A DNA stretch of 64,000 nt, taken from Lentzea fradiae (lineage in GTDB: Bacteria; Actinomycetota; Actinomycetes; Mycobacteriales; Pseudonocardiaceae). A program made the translations under genes and the position numbers. Shown piece by piece: positions 46,026 to 54,099 of the stretch; position 1 is the first letter of the stretch, and each line of letters begins with the position of its first letter. The notes below the pieces were generated by a model. That model was given only the letters and a program-made list of their open reading frames with translations, did not search any database and was not told where the DNA came from. The DNA is taken from positions 434,001 to 498,000 of the forward strand of contig NZ_FNCC01000003.1 in assembly GCF_900100955.1 (NCBI RefSeq), given 5' to 3'.

Positions 46026-46485
46026 CCAACGAAGAGATCCTCGCGTCGAGCTGTTCCTCGGCAGGTGAACCGACGAGCAGCTCGACAGAGGCGTCCGGCC
46101 GCACGAACGCGAACGTGGGCTGCGCCGTCACCCCGAAGCGCCGCCACACCTCCCCGTCGAGGTCGGCCAGGCTCGGGAACGCGTCCATCCCGTGGTCGGA
46201 CACGAACTTCTTCATGGCAGCCAGCTCGTCCTGCGCCGCCACACCGACGAACTGCACCTTGGGATACCGCGCGGCCATCTTCGCGACCAGCGGCGCCTCG
46301 GCGTTGCAGGACGGGCACCACGGCGTCCAGAACCACAACACCACGGGCTGCCCGACGAGCTTGTCCCCGCGCAGCTCCGCCCCGTCCAACGTCTTGGCGG
46401 TGAACTGGAACTTCTCCGGCGGCGGCGCCTTCTCCGCACACCCGGAGAGCAACAGGAACCCCAGCAGCAGCACGAGGACGCGCAT
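46015..46485 (-). CDS. Thioredoxin-like lipoprotein (TlpA/redoxin type)
   Basis: A 156-residue lipoprotein: lipobox LLSGC (Cys ~16) and a thioredoxin fold with the active site WFWTPWCPSCNAEAP (WCPSC in place of WCGPC), cis-Pro in TAQPTFAF. Membrane-anchored extracellular thiol-disulfide enzymes of this type help oxidise or reduce exported proteins, cytochrome c or LPMO/M35-type targets; the neighbouring secreted Cys-rich enzymes fit that. The gene runs convergent to the SGNH gene, with an 11-base overlap. Confidence 0.9.
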   Translation of the reverse strand: MRVLVLLLGFLLLSGCAEKAPPPEKFQFTAKTLDGAELRGDKLVGQPVVLWFWTPWCPSCNAEAPLVAKMAARYPKVQFVGVAAQDELAAMKKFVSDHGMDAFPSLADLDGEVWRRFGVTAQPTFAFVRPDASVELLVGSPAEEQLDARISSLVSG

Positions 46486-46610
46486 CCGCTCCTCACCTCC
46501 TGCCAGGGCCTACGGCCCCACACCCGCCGCGGTTCAGCAGGGTGCGCCAGTGCCAGATCCGCCGGTGGCCACCCGGCGCACCGAAAACCTCACCTCGGCA
46601 AAGGAAAATC

Positions 46611-47273
46611 ATGAAGCTCGGCCATGTCCTCACCTCCACAGCACTCGCCCTCGCCGTCCTCACCGGCGTGGCCCCTGCCGCCGGCGCCACCCCGGGACCC
46701 GAGGTCACCCCGGCACCCGCGGTCACGGAGAGTCGAACCGCGCAAGCGACAGCCGTCCAAGACCCGCACTTCATCGGCTGCACGAGCGACCAGCAGAAGG
46801 CGGTCGTGTCCGCGGCGGAAGCGGCCAACGGCTACGTCACCGAGGCCAACACCTACCTCAAGAAGGTGTCGGGCAACACCCCGAGGTACACCGCCTGGTT
46901 CGGCCAGTACAGCGCAAACCGGAAGGCGTTCGTCCAGACGGTCTTCACGAACCTCTCCCACAACGACTTCATGAGCATGGTCTACGACTGCACCACCTGC
47001 CCCTACCCGGACGTGCACGCCTACGTTTACCCGGACCGGTTCGGCGTCATCTACCTCTGCCGCGTGTTCTGGCAGAGCGAGCCCACCGGCACCGACTCCC
47101 AGGCCGGCACCCTGGTCCACGAGGCGACCCACTTCAGGGTCAACGGCGGTAGCCAGGACATCGAGTACGGCCAGGACGACTGCCTGGAGCTGGCCAGGAC
47201 CAACCCGGACCGCGCCGTCGTGAACGCCGACAACTACGAGTACTTCGCCGAGAACACCCCGCCGCTGGCATGA
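46611..47273 (+). CDS. Secreted M35-type (deuterolysin) metallopeptidase
   Basis: A 220-residue secreted protein: signal peptide to ~26, a short propeptide-like stretch, then a catalytic domain with LVHEATHF (HEATH, His170, Glu171, His174), followed by IEYGQDD, where an Asp supplies the third zinc ligand (aspzincin). Four Cys form likely disulfides. M35 enzymes cut with a preference for Lys or basic/acidic bonds. The start ATG 46611 is preceded by AAAGGA. It is preceded on the other strand by the thioredoxin-like lipoprotein gene (126 bp apart). Confidence 0.9.
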   Translation: MKLGHVLTSTALALAVLTGVAPAAGATPGPEVTPAPAVTESRTAQATAVQDPHFIGCTSDQQKAVVSAAEAANGYVTEANTYLKKVSGNTPRYTAWFGQYSANRKAFVQTVFTNLSHNDFMSMVYDCTTCPYPDVHAYVYPDRFGVIYLCRVFWQSEPTGTDSQAGTLVHEATHFRVNGGSQDIEYGQDDCLELARTNPDRAVVNADNYEYFAENTPPLA

Positions 47274-47476
47274 CCACCGGTCCCCACCGGCACCTCCGCG
47301 GCGGGCCTGTGGCCGATGGCCACTTCCTGGAGATCGTCGCGATCAGGCTGGCGTGGTTCGCGTCGCCGGTCTTCTCGAGCAGGACCGGGATCTCAGCCGA
47401 TCAGCGCAACCGCGAACACCGACACGACCAGCCGTGCGCGTCCGACACGTCTTGTGCATCGGCGATTACGCGCGGT

Positions 47477-47490
47477 ATGGTCTAGACCTT
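47477..47490 (+). promoter_or_regulatory. DasR-responsive element (dre) upstream of the LPMO gene
   Basis: ATGGTCTAGACCTT is a 14-base near-perfect palindrome (one mismatched pair) with the dre core TGGTCTAGACC. It lies 56 bases before the LPMO start. DasR is the GntR-type N-acetylglucosamine regulator of chitin-utilisation genes, so this links the LPMO to chitin breakdown. Confidence 0.8.
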
Positions 47491-47545
47491 CAACCGCCGC
47501 CGCGATGTCCACGCACCACAAGCACATCAAGGCAAAGGAAGTCCC

Positions 47546-48064
47546 ATGAAGATTGGACGCAGGGTCGCGGCCTCCATGGCCGGCGTTCTCGCTGCCCCGT
47601 TGCTCGTCGTGGCGCTCCCCAGCGGCACGGCGTTCGCGCACGGTTACGTGTCCTCGCCCGCCAGCCGTCAGGCGCAGTGCGCCAGCGGTGTCGTGAAGGA
47701 CTGCGGGGCGATCCAGTGGGAGCCGCAGTCGGTCGAGGGACCCAAGGGCCTGCAGAGCTGCCACGCCAACCTGTCGCACTTCTCGGTGCTCAGCAACGAC
47801 AACAAGGGATGGAAGGTCCACAACACGGGCAGGTCGGTGACGTTCAACTGGACGTTCACCGCACGCCACCGCACGCGTGACTACGACTACTTCGTGGACG
47901 GGCGCAAGGTCGCGACGTTCAGCGGCAACAACCAGCAGCCTCCGGCCACCGTGTCGCACACGGTCAACGTGGGATCGGCCGGACGGCACAAGGTGCTCGC
48001 CGTGTGGAACATCGGTGACACGGCCAACGCCTTCTACTCCTGCGTCGACATCAACGCGAGCTGA
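47546..48064 (+). CDS. AA10 lytic polysaccharide monooxygenase (chitin-active)
   Basis: A 172-residue secreted copper enzyme. Signal peptide ends AFA (1-31), so the mature protein starts with His32 (HGYVSSP), the histidine-brace residue. The second Cu ligand is His108 (TARHRTRD). The chitin-type surface and axial residue (F163 in NAFYSC) are present, and four Cys pair. It is short (no separate chitin-binding domain). LPMOs cleave chitin oxidatively in front of chitinases. Start ATG 47546 with AAAGGAAG; the DasR site at 47477-47490 predicts N-acetylglucosamine induction. Confidence 0.95.
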   Translation: MKIGRRVAASMAGVLAAPLLVVALPSGTAFAHGYVSSPASRQAQCASGVVKDCGAIQWEPQSVEGPKGLQSCHANLSHFSVLSNDNKGWKVHNTGRSVTFNWTFTARHRTRDYDYFVDGRKVATFSGNNQQPPATVSHTVNVGSAGRHKVLAVWNIGDTANAFYSCVDINAS

Positions 48065-48076
48065 CCTGACCAGCTG

Positions 48077-48481
48077 CTAGGCGCGTGAGGTCCCCTTCCG
48101 CTCACGCACCAGTGCGTCGACGTCGAACGGCATGAGGTTCAACGGCGGACCGGACAACGGCTTCCGCAGTGCGTCGAGGATCTTCGCGTTCACCCGCTCG
48201 ATGATCGCGCGGGCCTCGTCGTCGGTGGCGGCCGCCAGGGCCCTGGCCCTGGCGGTCTCGGCCTCCTTGCGCAGCACCAGGGAAGGGGGCAGCCCTGCAC
48301 TGCCCTCTTCCTCCCTGACCTTCCGCTTGATCCACCAGTCCTCTTCGAGCGGCGTGCCCGCGCCGGACAGCGGTTTGCCGGCGCTGGGCAGGTCGTCGAA
48401 CTCGCCGCGTTCCTGGGCCTCGCGGATCTGCCTGTCGATCCACGACTCGAAGCCCATGCCGGGCGGTTTCCGTCGCGTCAC
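48077..48481 (-). CDS. DUF1992-domain protein (DnaJ-C28-like)
   Basis: A 134-residue protein with the DUF1992/DNAJC28 conserved domain: WIDRQIREAQERGEFDDLPSAGKPL, EEDWWIKRKVREE, then NLMPFDVDALV. The proteins are small, cytoplasmic and of unknown function, often with a J-domain protein elsewhere. The GTG start at 48481 overlaps the end of the peptidase gene upstream (GTGA), implying co-translation. Ends the operon. Confidence 0.85.
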   Translation of the reverse strand: MTRRKPPGMGFESWIDRQIREAQERGEFDDLPSAGKPLSGAGTPLEEDWWIKRKVREEEGSAGLPPSLVLRKEAETARARALAAATDDEARAIIERVNAKILDALRKPLSGPPLNLMPFDVDALVRERKGTSRA

Positions 48482-49395
48482 GGGGAGAACCTCCTCACGG
48501 CGGACCGGATCGCCTCGTTGAACGCCGGGCTGCCCTTGTGACCGCTGTCGTCCACAAGGGTCAGTTCGGCGTCCGGCCACGCCTGCGCGAGCGCATAGGC
48601 CGTGTCGGCGGGGCAGCTCAGGTCGCGGCGGCCGTGGATGAGTGCTGCCGGGATGCCCGCGAGCTTGTCCGCGTGTGCCAGCAGGTCGTCGACGAAGCCG
48701 TTGTTCGCGTAGTAGTGCGCGATGATCCGCACCAGTGCGAGCACGTCGTCGGAGGCGCGGTCGGCGAAGATGTTCTTGCCGCCGAAGTCTTCCAGCGACA
48801 GCACGGTGTCCTCCCACCGCACCCACTCCAGCGCGGCCTGTTCCCGCACGGCGCGGTCCGGGCTCTCCATCAGGTCCGCGTAGGCGCGCACGAGGTCCGG
48901 TGCGTCGCCGGCGTGGGCGCTGAACCGGGCCCACGCCTCCGGGAAGAACCGGGAAACGCCGCGGTAGAGCCATTCCAGCTCACGGGTGGACGCCAGCGTG
49001 ACCGCGACGAGGATCATCTCGGAGACGCGCTCCGGGTGGCGCTGGGCGTAGGCGACGCCGAGGGTGGTGCCCCAGGAACCCCCGTACACCAGCCACTTCT
49101 CGATGCCGAGGTGCTCGCGGAGCTGCTCCATGTCCGCGATCAGGTGGCCGGTCGTGTTGACGCCCATGTCCGCGACCGGGTCGCTCGCGTGCGGGGTGCT
49201 CAGGCCGGCGCCGCGCTGGTGGAAGATCACCAGGCGGAACTTCTCGGCGTCGAGTGCCTTGCGGGCGCCCTTCGACGGTGCGCCCGGGCCACCGTGGAGG
49301 AACACGGCGGGCTTGCCGCCGGGGTTTCCGACGGTCTCCCAGTAGACCTGGTTGCCGTCGCCGACGTCGAGCATGCCGTGTTCGTAAGGCTCCAC
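48478..49395 (-). CDS. Prolyl aminopeptidase (S33 alpha/beta-hydrolase)
   Basis: A 305-residue alpha/beta-hydrolase. HGGPGAPSKG forms the oxyanion loop, GGSWGTTL holds the nucleophile Ser107, GRRDLS the Asp and DSGH the His. The Glu-rich cap region and sequence type (TTGHLIADMEQLREHLG) are those of Pip proteins, which remove N-terminal Pro from peptides in the cytoplasm. The start is GTG at 49395, 17 bases from the end of the BNR-repeat gene. Coupled to the DUF1992 gene. Confidence 0.88.
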   Translation of the reverse strand: MEPYEHGMLDVGDGNQVYWETVGNPGGKPAVFLHGGPGAPSKGARKALDAEKFRLVIFHQRGAGLSTPHASDPVADMGVNTTGHLIADMEQLREHLGIEKWLVYGGSWGTTLGVAYAQRHPERVSEMILVAVTLASTRELEWLYRGVSRFFPEAWARFSAHAGDAPDLVRAYADLMESPDRAVREQAALEWVRWEDTVLSLEDFGGKNIFADRASDDVLALVRIIAHYYANNGFVDDLLAHADKLAGIPAALIHGRRDLSCPADTAYALAQAWPDAELTLVDDSGHKGSPAFNEAIRSAVRRFSP

Positions 49396-49412
49396 GGTGC
49401 CAGCCTACCGAT

Positions 49413-50420
49413 CTAGACGCCGACCGGTTTCCAGGTCAGGCCGCCGTCCGCGGACCGCAGGACCTGCGCGAACTCCTGACCAGGGCCGCCGCGGACCAGC
49501 GTGGCGTGCTGCTCGTCGGCGAACGCCAGGTCCTCGAACGCGGGTCCGCCGAGCGTCAGCGGGGTGTCCCACTTGCCCGCCGAACCCCGGTGCATGAACG
49601 AGAGGTCGCGTCCGGCCGCGGCCACGAGCGCCGTTCCCGCCGACACCGCGAAGCCGGTGGTGATGCCTTCGCGCGGTGGCACGCCGATGGTCTCGAACGG
49701 TCCGCCGGGCGTGGCCTTGCGCAGCTCCTTCGTCATGTTCCCGAAGCCGGGGTCGAAGCTGCACAACGCATAGCGGTCGCCACCGGCCGTGCCGAGGCGG
49801 GTGGCCGACTCGGCGGTGCACGGCGGCACCTCCTCCCGCCAGCTCACCAGTCCCCGCGTCCAGTACCGGTTCTCCTGGAACGGCACGGACAACGAGACGT
49901 GGCCCGCGGCGATCGACCCGGACGCCGCGCCCTTCACCTCGACGCCGGGAACCGGTTGCCACGAACCGGACCACAGCTCGCGCTGGTAGAGCCGCGACGC
50001 CGTGCCGTCGTGGATCACCGCGAGGAACGCGGCGTTGTCGAACCCCAGTGCTCCCACGGTTCCCTTGACGCCGGACGACGTCCAGCGCGTGCCGCCGTCG
50101 TTGGTGACGAACAGCTGCTCGCCATCGGTCACCATGCCCGTGGTGTCGCTCGCGAAGACCACCCGCAACCGACCGGCCCCGGGCACTGTGAGCGCCGGGG
50201 TCCTCACCCGCGTCCAAGTGGTGCCGCCGTCGGTCGTGCGGACGAGCTGCGGGCAGTTCGCGGTCTGGCACAGGGTGTCGAGGCCGAGCACCCAGCCGCG
50301 GTCAGCGGACGTCCACGACGTCGACGCGGGCACGACGCCCGTCCCTGCGTGCGCGGCGGAGGTGGTCAGGCCGGTCAGGAGCACCAGAACCACAAGTGCA
50401 GCAATGCGTTTCCCCCACAT
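49413..50420 (-). CDS. Secreted BNR/Asp-box beta-propeller protein
   Basis: A 335-residue secreted protein: signal peptide ~1-25, then a propeller with three or more Asp boxes (S/T-x-D-x-G-x-x-W): TTDGGTTW, TNDGGTRW, SADGGLTW. Sialidase catalytic residues (Arg triad, Tyr/Glu) are not apparent, so it is more likely a binding or photosynthesis-assembly-like WD/BNR repeat protein. Cysteines occur in pairs (CQTANC, and PPC with LCSF). Lies 15 bases after the MFS exporter on the same strand; possibly in the same unit. Confidence 0.75.
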   Translation of the reverse strand: MWGKRIAALVVLVLLTGLTTSAAHAGTGVVPASTSWTSADRGWVLGLDTLCQTANCPQLVRTTDGGTTWTRVRTPALTVPGAGRLRVVFASDTTGMVTDGEQLFVTNDGGTRWTSSGVKGTVGALGFDNAAFLAVIHDGTASRLYQRELWSGSWQPVPGVEVKGAASGSIAAGHVSLSVPFQENRYWTRGLVSWREEVPPCTAESATRLGTAGGDRYALCSFDPGFGNMTKELRKATPGGPFETIGVPPREGITTGFAVSAGTALVAAAGRDLSFMHRGSAGKWDTPLTLGGPAFEDLAFADEQHATLVRGGPGQEFAQVLRSADGGLTWKPVGV

Positions 50421-50435
50421 CGCCTTCTTCTCCCC

Positions 50436-51641
50436 TCAAGAGGCAGGTGCCCACTCAACACCCCTCGACCGCGCCGCGGCAAACGCCCACAGGGCGACCA
50501 GGACCCCGGCACCACCGCTGAGCAGGAACGTCAGCTCCGGTCCCACGGCGTCGAGCAGCAGGCCACCGCCGATGTACGACACCGCCGCCGCCACACCGAT
50601 CCCGCCGTAGAAGTTGCCGAACACCCGGCCGGTCCGGTCCGCGGGCACGAGGCGCTGGATCAGCGTGCTGTGCGCGACGTCCATCGCCGCGATCCCCAGC
50701 CCGCGCACGGCCTGCAGCGCGAACGCCGCCGCCACGCCCCATGCCAAGCCGGTGAGCATGTTGCCCGCGCTGCTGATCACGAACCCCGTCACGAGCAGCG
50801 TCACCATGCTCCACTGCGCCGATCCCCTGGCCAGCAACGCATACCCGGCCAGCAGGCCGATCCCGACCGCGCCGAGCACCACGCCGGCCGTGCTCTCCGA
50901 CCCGCCGAACGACACCATCGTCAGCTGCAACACGGCGACGTCGTCGATGGCCGTGCAAGCCACGACACCGCAGAAACCGATGAAGATGACCCGCAACGCG
51001 CGGTTGTGCCAGATCTCGGCCAGCCCGGCCCGTGCGTCGGCGAACACGCCCTCCCCCGGCTCGGCTGACACGAGGAGTCTCGGCAGCCGCAGCCGCAGCA
51101 ACAGCAGCGCGGACAGCAGGAACGAGACCGCGTCCACGAGCAGCACGCCCCTGGTGTCCAGGAACGTCAGCAGCACCGCCGCGAGGAAGGGCCCGAACAC
51201 GTCGGCGCTGTTGGAGCCCAGCCCGAGCGCGGTGTTCGCCTGCCCGAGGTCCCTGTCGGCCACGAGGCTCGGCACGGCGGCCCGCGACGCGGGGACGAAC
51301 ACCTGACCGACCACCGCCCGCAGCCCGACGAGCAGGAGCAGGACCGGCAGTGGCGGCAGGGTGAACGCGATGACCGCGAGCAACGCGGCCTGCGCGACCT
51401 CGCAGACGATCATGACGGTGCGGCGGTCGAAGCGGTCGCCGACGACCCCGGTCAGCGGGCTGAGCAACGCCGGTGCGAAGTCGCCCACCAGCAGCAGCGC
51501 CGCCACCGCGACGGCCTTCCCGAGGATCGACTGCACGTGCACCATCAGTGTGACGAGGCTGAGAGCGTCCCCCACAACGGAAACGGCCCGTGCGGTGACG
51601 AGCACGCGCAACGGGCCGTTCTTCTTCAGCAGCGTCAGCAC
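50436..51641 (-). CDS. MFS exporter (EntS-like), siderophore operon
   Basis: A 401-residue MFS protein with 12 helices of the MFS_3/EntS type: RAVSVVGDALSLVTLMVHV, GDRFDRRTVMI (the GxxxDRxxRR loop) and PASRAAVPSLVADRDLGQAN. Enterobactin-type exporters (EntS, YmfD/YmfE) of this branch release siderophores. It starts 4 bases after the stop of the siderophore-binding lipoprotein, so a shared iron-regulated transcript is likely. Export of the siderophore is the natural reading; the substrate itself is inferred. Confidence 0.85.
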   Translation of the reverse strand: MLTLLKKNGPLRVLVTARAVSVVGDALSLVTLMVHVQSILGKAVAVAALLLVGDFAPALLSPLTGVVGDRFDRRTVMIVCEVAQAALLAVIAFTLPPLPVLLLLVGLRAVVGQVFVPASRAAVPSLVADRDLGQANTALGLGSNSADVFGPFLAAVLLTFLDTRGVLLVDAVSFLLSALLLLRLRLPRLLVSAEPGEGVFADARAGLAEIWHNRALRVIFIGFCGVVACTAIDDVAVLQLTMVSFGGSESTAGVVLGAVGIGLLAGYALLARGSAQWSMVTLLVTGFVISSAGNMLTGLAWGVAAAFALQAVRGLGIAAMDVAHSTLIQRLVPADRTGRVFGNFYGGIGVAAAVSYIGGGLLLDAVGPELTFLLSGGAGVLVALWAFAAARSRGVEWAPAS

Positions 51642-51645
51642 ACGG

Positions 51646-52644
51646 CTATCGTGCCAACACCTCTTCGAGCTGGTCAGCCAATTTGTTCATGATCGCCGCG
51701 TAGGAGGAGTAGCTCAGCGGGGCGACCGCGTTCCACTCGACGAACCGGTTCGCCTGCACCGCGGGGAGGCTCTGGAAGACCGGGTGGCCCTCCTTCATCT
51801 TCTCCGGGTCGAGCACGTGCTGGCGGGTGTCCCACATGAGCACGTGCTCCTTGTAGGTGGCGGAGTTCTCCCACGACAGCGACTGGAAGTAGCCGCCGCC
51901 CTCGGCGTCGGGGTTCTCCGGGGTGAACAGCGGCAGGCCGAGCTCGCTTGCGTACCAGTCGAGGTCGGGGTTGCGGGCGGGCACGGCGACGTAGAAGAGC
52001 TTCGGGTCGCCGGCGACGACCTGGATCTTCTGGTTCGCGGCCGTCATCTTGGCGCCGACGGCCTTCAGCCGCTCCGCGGCCTTGGTGAACGCCTCCTCGT
52101 CGGCCTTCACCTTCGCCGACTCGGTGTCCGCGCCGAGCGACTTCGCGAGCTCCTGGAAGCGCTTGATGCCCTCCGGCAGCTTGATCTTCGACTGTCCGAT
52201 GCCGACGGTCGGGGCGACCTTGAGCACCTTCTCCTCGAACTCGGCCGTGAGGTGCCAGAGCCCGGTGACCTCCGGGTAGTAGCCCGCGACCACGAGGTCC
52301 GCGTCGAGCGCGGCGAACTTCTCGAAGTCGATCTCGCCGTAGCCGGGCCCCGTGACGTCGGTGACCTTGCTCGGGTCGATGCTGCCCGCCTCCGGGTCGG
52401 TGGTGCCGTCCGCGCGCTTGAGCGGGCCGAACGTGCCGACGACGTCGATGCCGAAGTCCTTCAGCGCGCCCGCGGCGGACACCTGCGCGACGACGCGCTG
52501 GGGCCGCTCCGGCGCGGTGACCTCCTTGCCGCGGTCGTCCTTGAAGGACCACTGACCGCTTCCCTGCTCTGCGGTCGTGTCCGTGTTACCGCCACACCCG
52601 GCGACCAAGCCGAGCAGCAGAACCGCGGCGACTGTCCTGCGCAA
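51646..52644 (-). CDS. Iron-siderophore ABC-type solute-binding lipoprotein
   Basis: A 332-residue lipoprotein: lipobox LVAGC (~16), then a class III binding fold with a long linking helix: VTAPERPQRVVAQ, GSIDPSKVTDVTGPGYGEIDFEKFAALDADLVVAG and SPEN-rich end. This is the FecB/FhuD-like type for ferric siderophores. Start TTG 52644 fits AGGAGG 8 bases upstream; a GTG three codons earlier touches that site. The iron box just upstream (52663-52681) predicts induction when iron is low. Permease and ATPase genes are not in the window. Confidence 0.9.
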   Translation of the reverse strand: MRRTVAAVLLLGLVAGCGGNTDTTAEQGSGQWSFKDDRGKEVTAPERPQRVVAQVSAAGALKDFGIDVVGTFGPLKRADGTTDPEAGSIDPSKVTDVTGPGYGEIDFEKFAALDADLVVAGYYPEVTGLWHLTAEFEEKVLKVAPTVGIGQSKIKLPEGIKRFQELAKSLGADTESAKVKADEEAFTKAAERLKAVGAKMTAANQKIQVVAGDPKLFYVAVPARNPDLDWYASELGLPLFTPENPDAEGGGYFQSLSWENSATYKEHVLMWDTRQHVLDPEKMKEGHPVFQSLPAVQANRFVEWNAVAPLSYSSYAAIMNKLADQLEEVLAR

Positions 52645-52662
52645 TCCGTCCACCTCCTGAGA

Positions 52663-52681
52663 TTAGCCTTGCCTAACCTAG
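52663..52681 (-). promoter_or_regulatory. Iron box (IdeR/DmdR-type operator)
   Basis: On the minus strand CTAGGTTAGGCAAGGCTAA matches 15 of 19 positions of the consensus TTAGGTTAGGCTAACCTAA. It begins 19 bases before the start of the siderophore-binding gene, the usual place for iron repression by IdeR/DmdR. Confidence 0.8.
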
Positions 52682-52901
52682 CAAGCCATCCGGAGCAACC
52701 GGACAGGCCGGGTGGCACATCACCCGGTGAGACGGGCCGGTGACGGCGCGCAGCAGACCAGCCGCCGACTCCAAGGCTCGGGCCAGCGACAACGCGCCTG
52801 GTCGCCCCTTTCCGGGGGGACCGGGCGGCTCCGGCGCTGAACCCAGGCGCCCGTTCGGCCGTACGCCTCCCCAGACGCATCCCCGACCGTGAGGAGGCCG
52901 C

Positions 52902-53879
52902 GTGCCCGGCCATCGCGCTGCCCGCACCACCGCCTTCGCCGCCGTGATCGCCGCGACGGTGGTGTCGATGCCCTCGGCACACGCCCAGCCCGCCACCGAC
53001 GCGCTGAAGGAGTACACCGAGCTCACGCACCACGCGGAGCAGCTCTCCCAGGACCACCTCAAGGCCCAGGGCGACCTCGCCGCCGCGAACTCGGCCGCGG
53101 GCGCCGCGACCGAGGCGGAGCGGCAGGCGCTGGCCGAGTCCGAGCGGTTCCGCGGCCAGGTCGACACGCTGACCGAGGCGACGTTCGAGGGCGCGCGGTT
53201 CAACAACGTGTCGGCACTGCTCACCGCGTCGTCCCAGCAGGACTTCCTGGAGCGGATGCAGGCGATGACGATCATCGCCGCCGACCAGAACGAGGCGGTG
53301 GCGCGCCTGGACGCCACGCTGACCGCCGCGCGGAAGGCGCGGTCCGACGCGACCGCGGCCGCGAGCGCGGCCGAGAAGCACGCCGCGGACGTGGCCGCCC
53401 GCAAGGCGGCCATGGACCAGCAGGTCACCGCCGCCAGGACGAAGTACCAGACGTTGTCCGCCCCGCAGAAGCAGACGCTCGCGGCACCCGGTGACAAGTC
53501 GCCGGTGTCGGTGCCCGCGGCGGCCGGCGCGGCGGGCGTGGCGCTCAACTTCGCGCTGGGCGAGCGCGGCAAGCCCTACGTCTTCGGCTCCAACGGCCCC
53601 GACTCGTGGGACTGCTCGTCGCTGATGCAGGCCGCGTACCGGGCGGCCGGCGTGTCGATCCCGCGCGTCACCTACGACCAGGCGAAGGTCGGGCGCGGGG
53701 TGGGACGCGGCGAGGTCGCGCCCGGCGACCTGATCATCTACTACTCGGGCCAGTCGCACGTGGCGATGGCCGTGGACAGCGTCCGCGCCGTGCACGCGTC
53801 GACCGAGGGCGTGCCCGTGAAGATCGCCGACATCGACTCGATCGGGCCCATCTCGGTGATCCGCCGCGTCGTGGGGTGA
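52902..53879 (+). CDS. NlpC/P60-family peptidoglycan endopeptidase, first copy
   Basis: A 325-residue secreted enzyme: signal peptide (~1-28), long coiled coil (~35-195), then a C-terminal NlpC/P60 domain. The active site reads SWDCSSLMQ (Cys238), SGQSHVAMAV (His) and HASTEG. These enzymes cut D-Glu-DAP peptide links in peptidoglycan; coiled-coil N-domains keep them inactive or target them, as in RipA/CwlT-like hydrolases. Start GTG 52902, GGAGG seven bases upstream. A paralogue follows at 54100, and the C-terminal ~30 residues are almost identical. Confidence 0.95.
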   Translation: MPGHRAARTTAFAAVIAATVVSMPSAHAQPATDALKEYTELTHHAEQLSQDHLKAQGDLAAANSAAGAATEAERQALAESERFRGQVDTLTEATFEGARFNNVSALLTASSQQDFLERMQAMTIIAADQNEAVARLDATLTAARKARSDATAAASAAEKHAADVAARKAAMDQQVTAARTKYQTLSAPQKQTLAAPGDKSPVSVPAAAGAAGVALNFALGERGKPYVFGSNGPDSWDCSSLMQAAYRAAGVSIPRVTYDQAKVGRGVGRGEVAPGDLIIYYSGQSHVAMAVDSVRAVHASTEGVPVKIADIDSIGPISVIRRVVG

Positions 53880-53938
53880 CCGGTGTCTCCACCCCGCGAT
53901 AAACCCACATGGGTGACTGTGAGAACGTGCGGGCTGAC

Positions 53939-54012
53939 AACTGCTGGGACGCCGGTGCTGGACGAACATCAGCTCGTTCCGTAACCTGTCCGAGACCTTC
54001 GGCCCAGCAGTT
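53939..54012 (+). ncRNA. Structured leader upstream of the second NlpC/P60 gene
   Basis: AACTGCTGGG (53939-53948) pairs perfectly with CCCAGCAGTT (54003-54012). Two smaller hairpins fit inside: GCTG/CAGC (53957-53960, 53969-53972) and CCGA/TCGG (53990-54002 region). The shape is a three-way junction, 88 bases from the start codon. No known riboswitch consensus matches it; c-di-AMP (ydaO) riboswitches precede such genes elsewhere, but their conserved blocks are absent. A short ACCCACATGGGT hairpin precedes it at 53902-53913. Confidence 0.45.
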
Positions 54013-54099
54013 AACCCACTCGGGGCACACGCCACGGTTGCCGCCTCACGCGCAGTAGCTCTCGCGCGGCGGCCGCCAGGAAAAAGGAGGACCCGCGAC

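Noticed and set aside
53880..54099. c-di-AMP (ydaO) riboswitch before the second NlpC/P60 gene
   Set aside because: Position is right, but I cannot find the conserved blocks of that class; kept as an unassigned structured leader.
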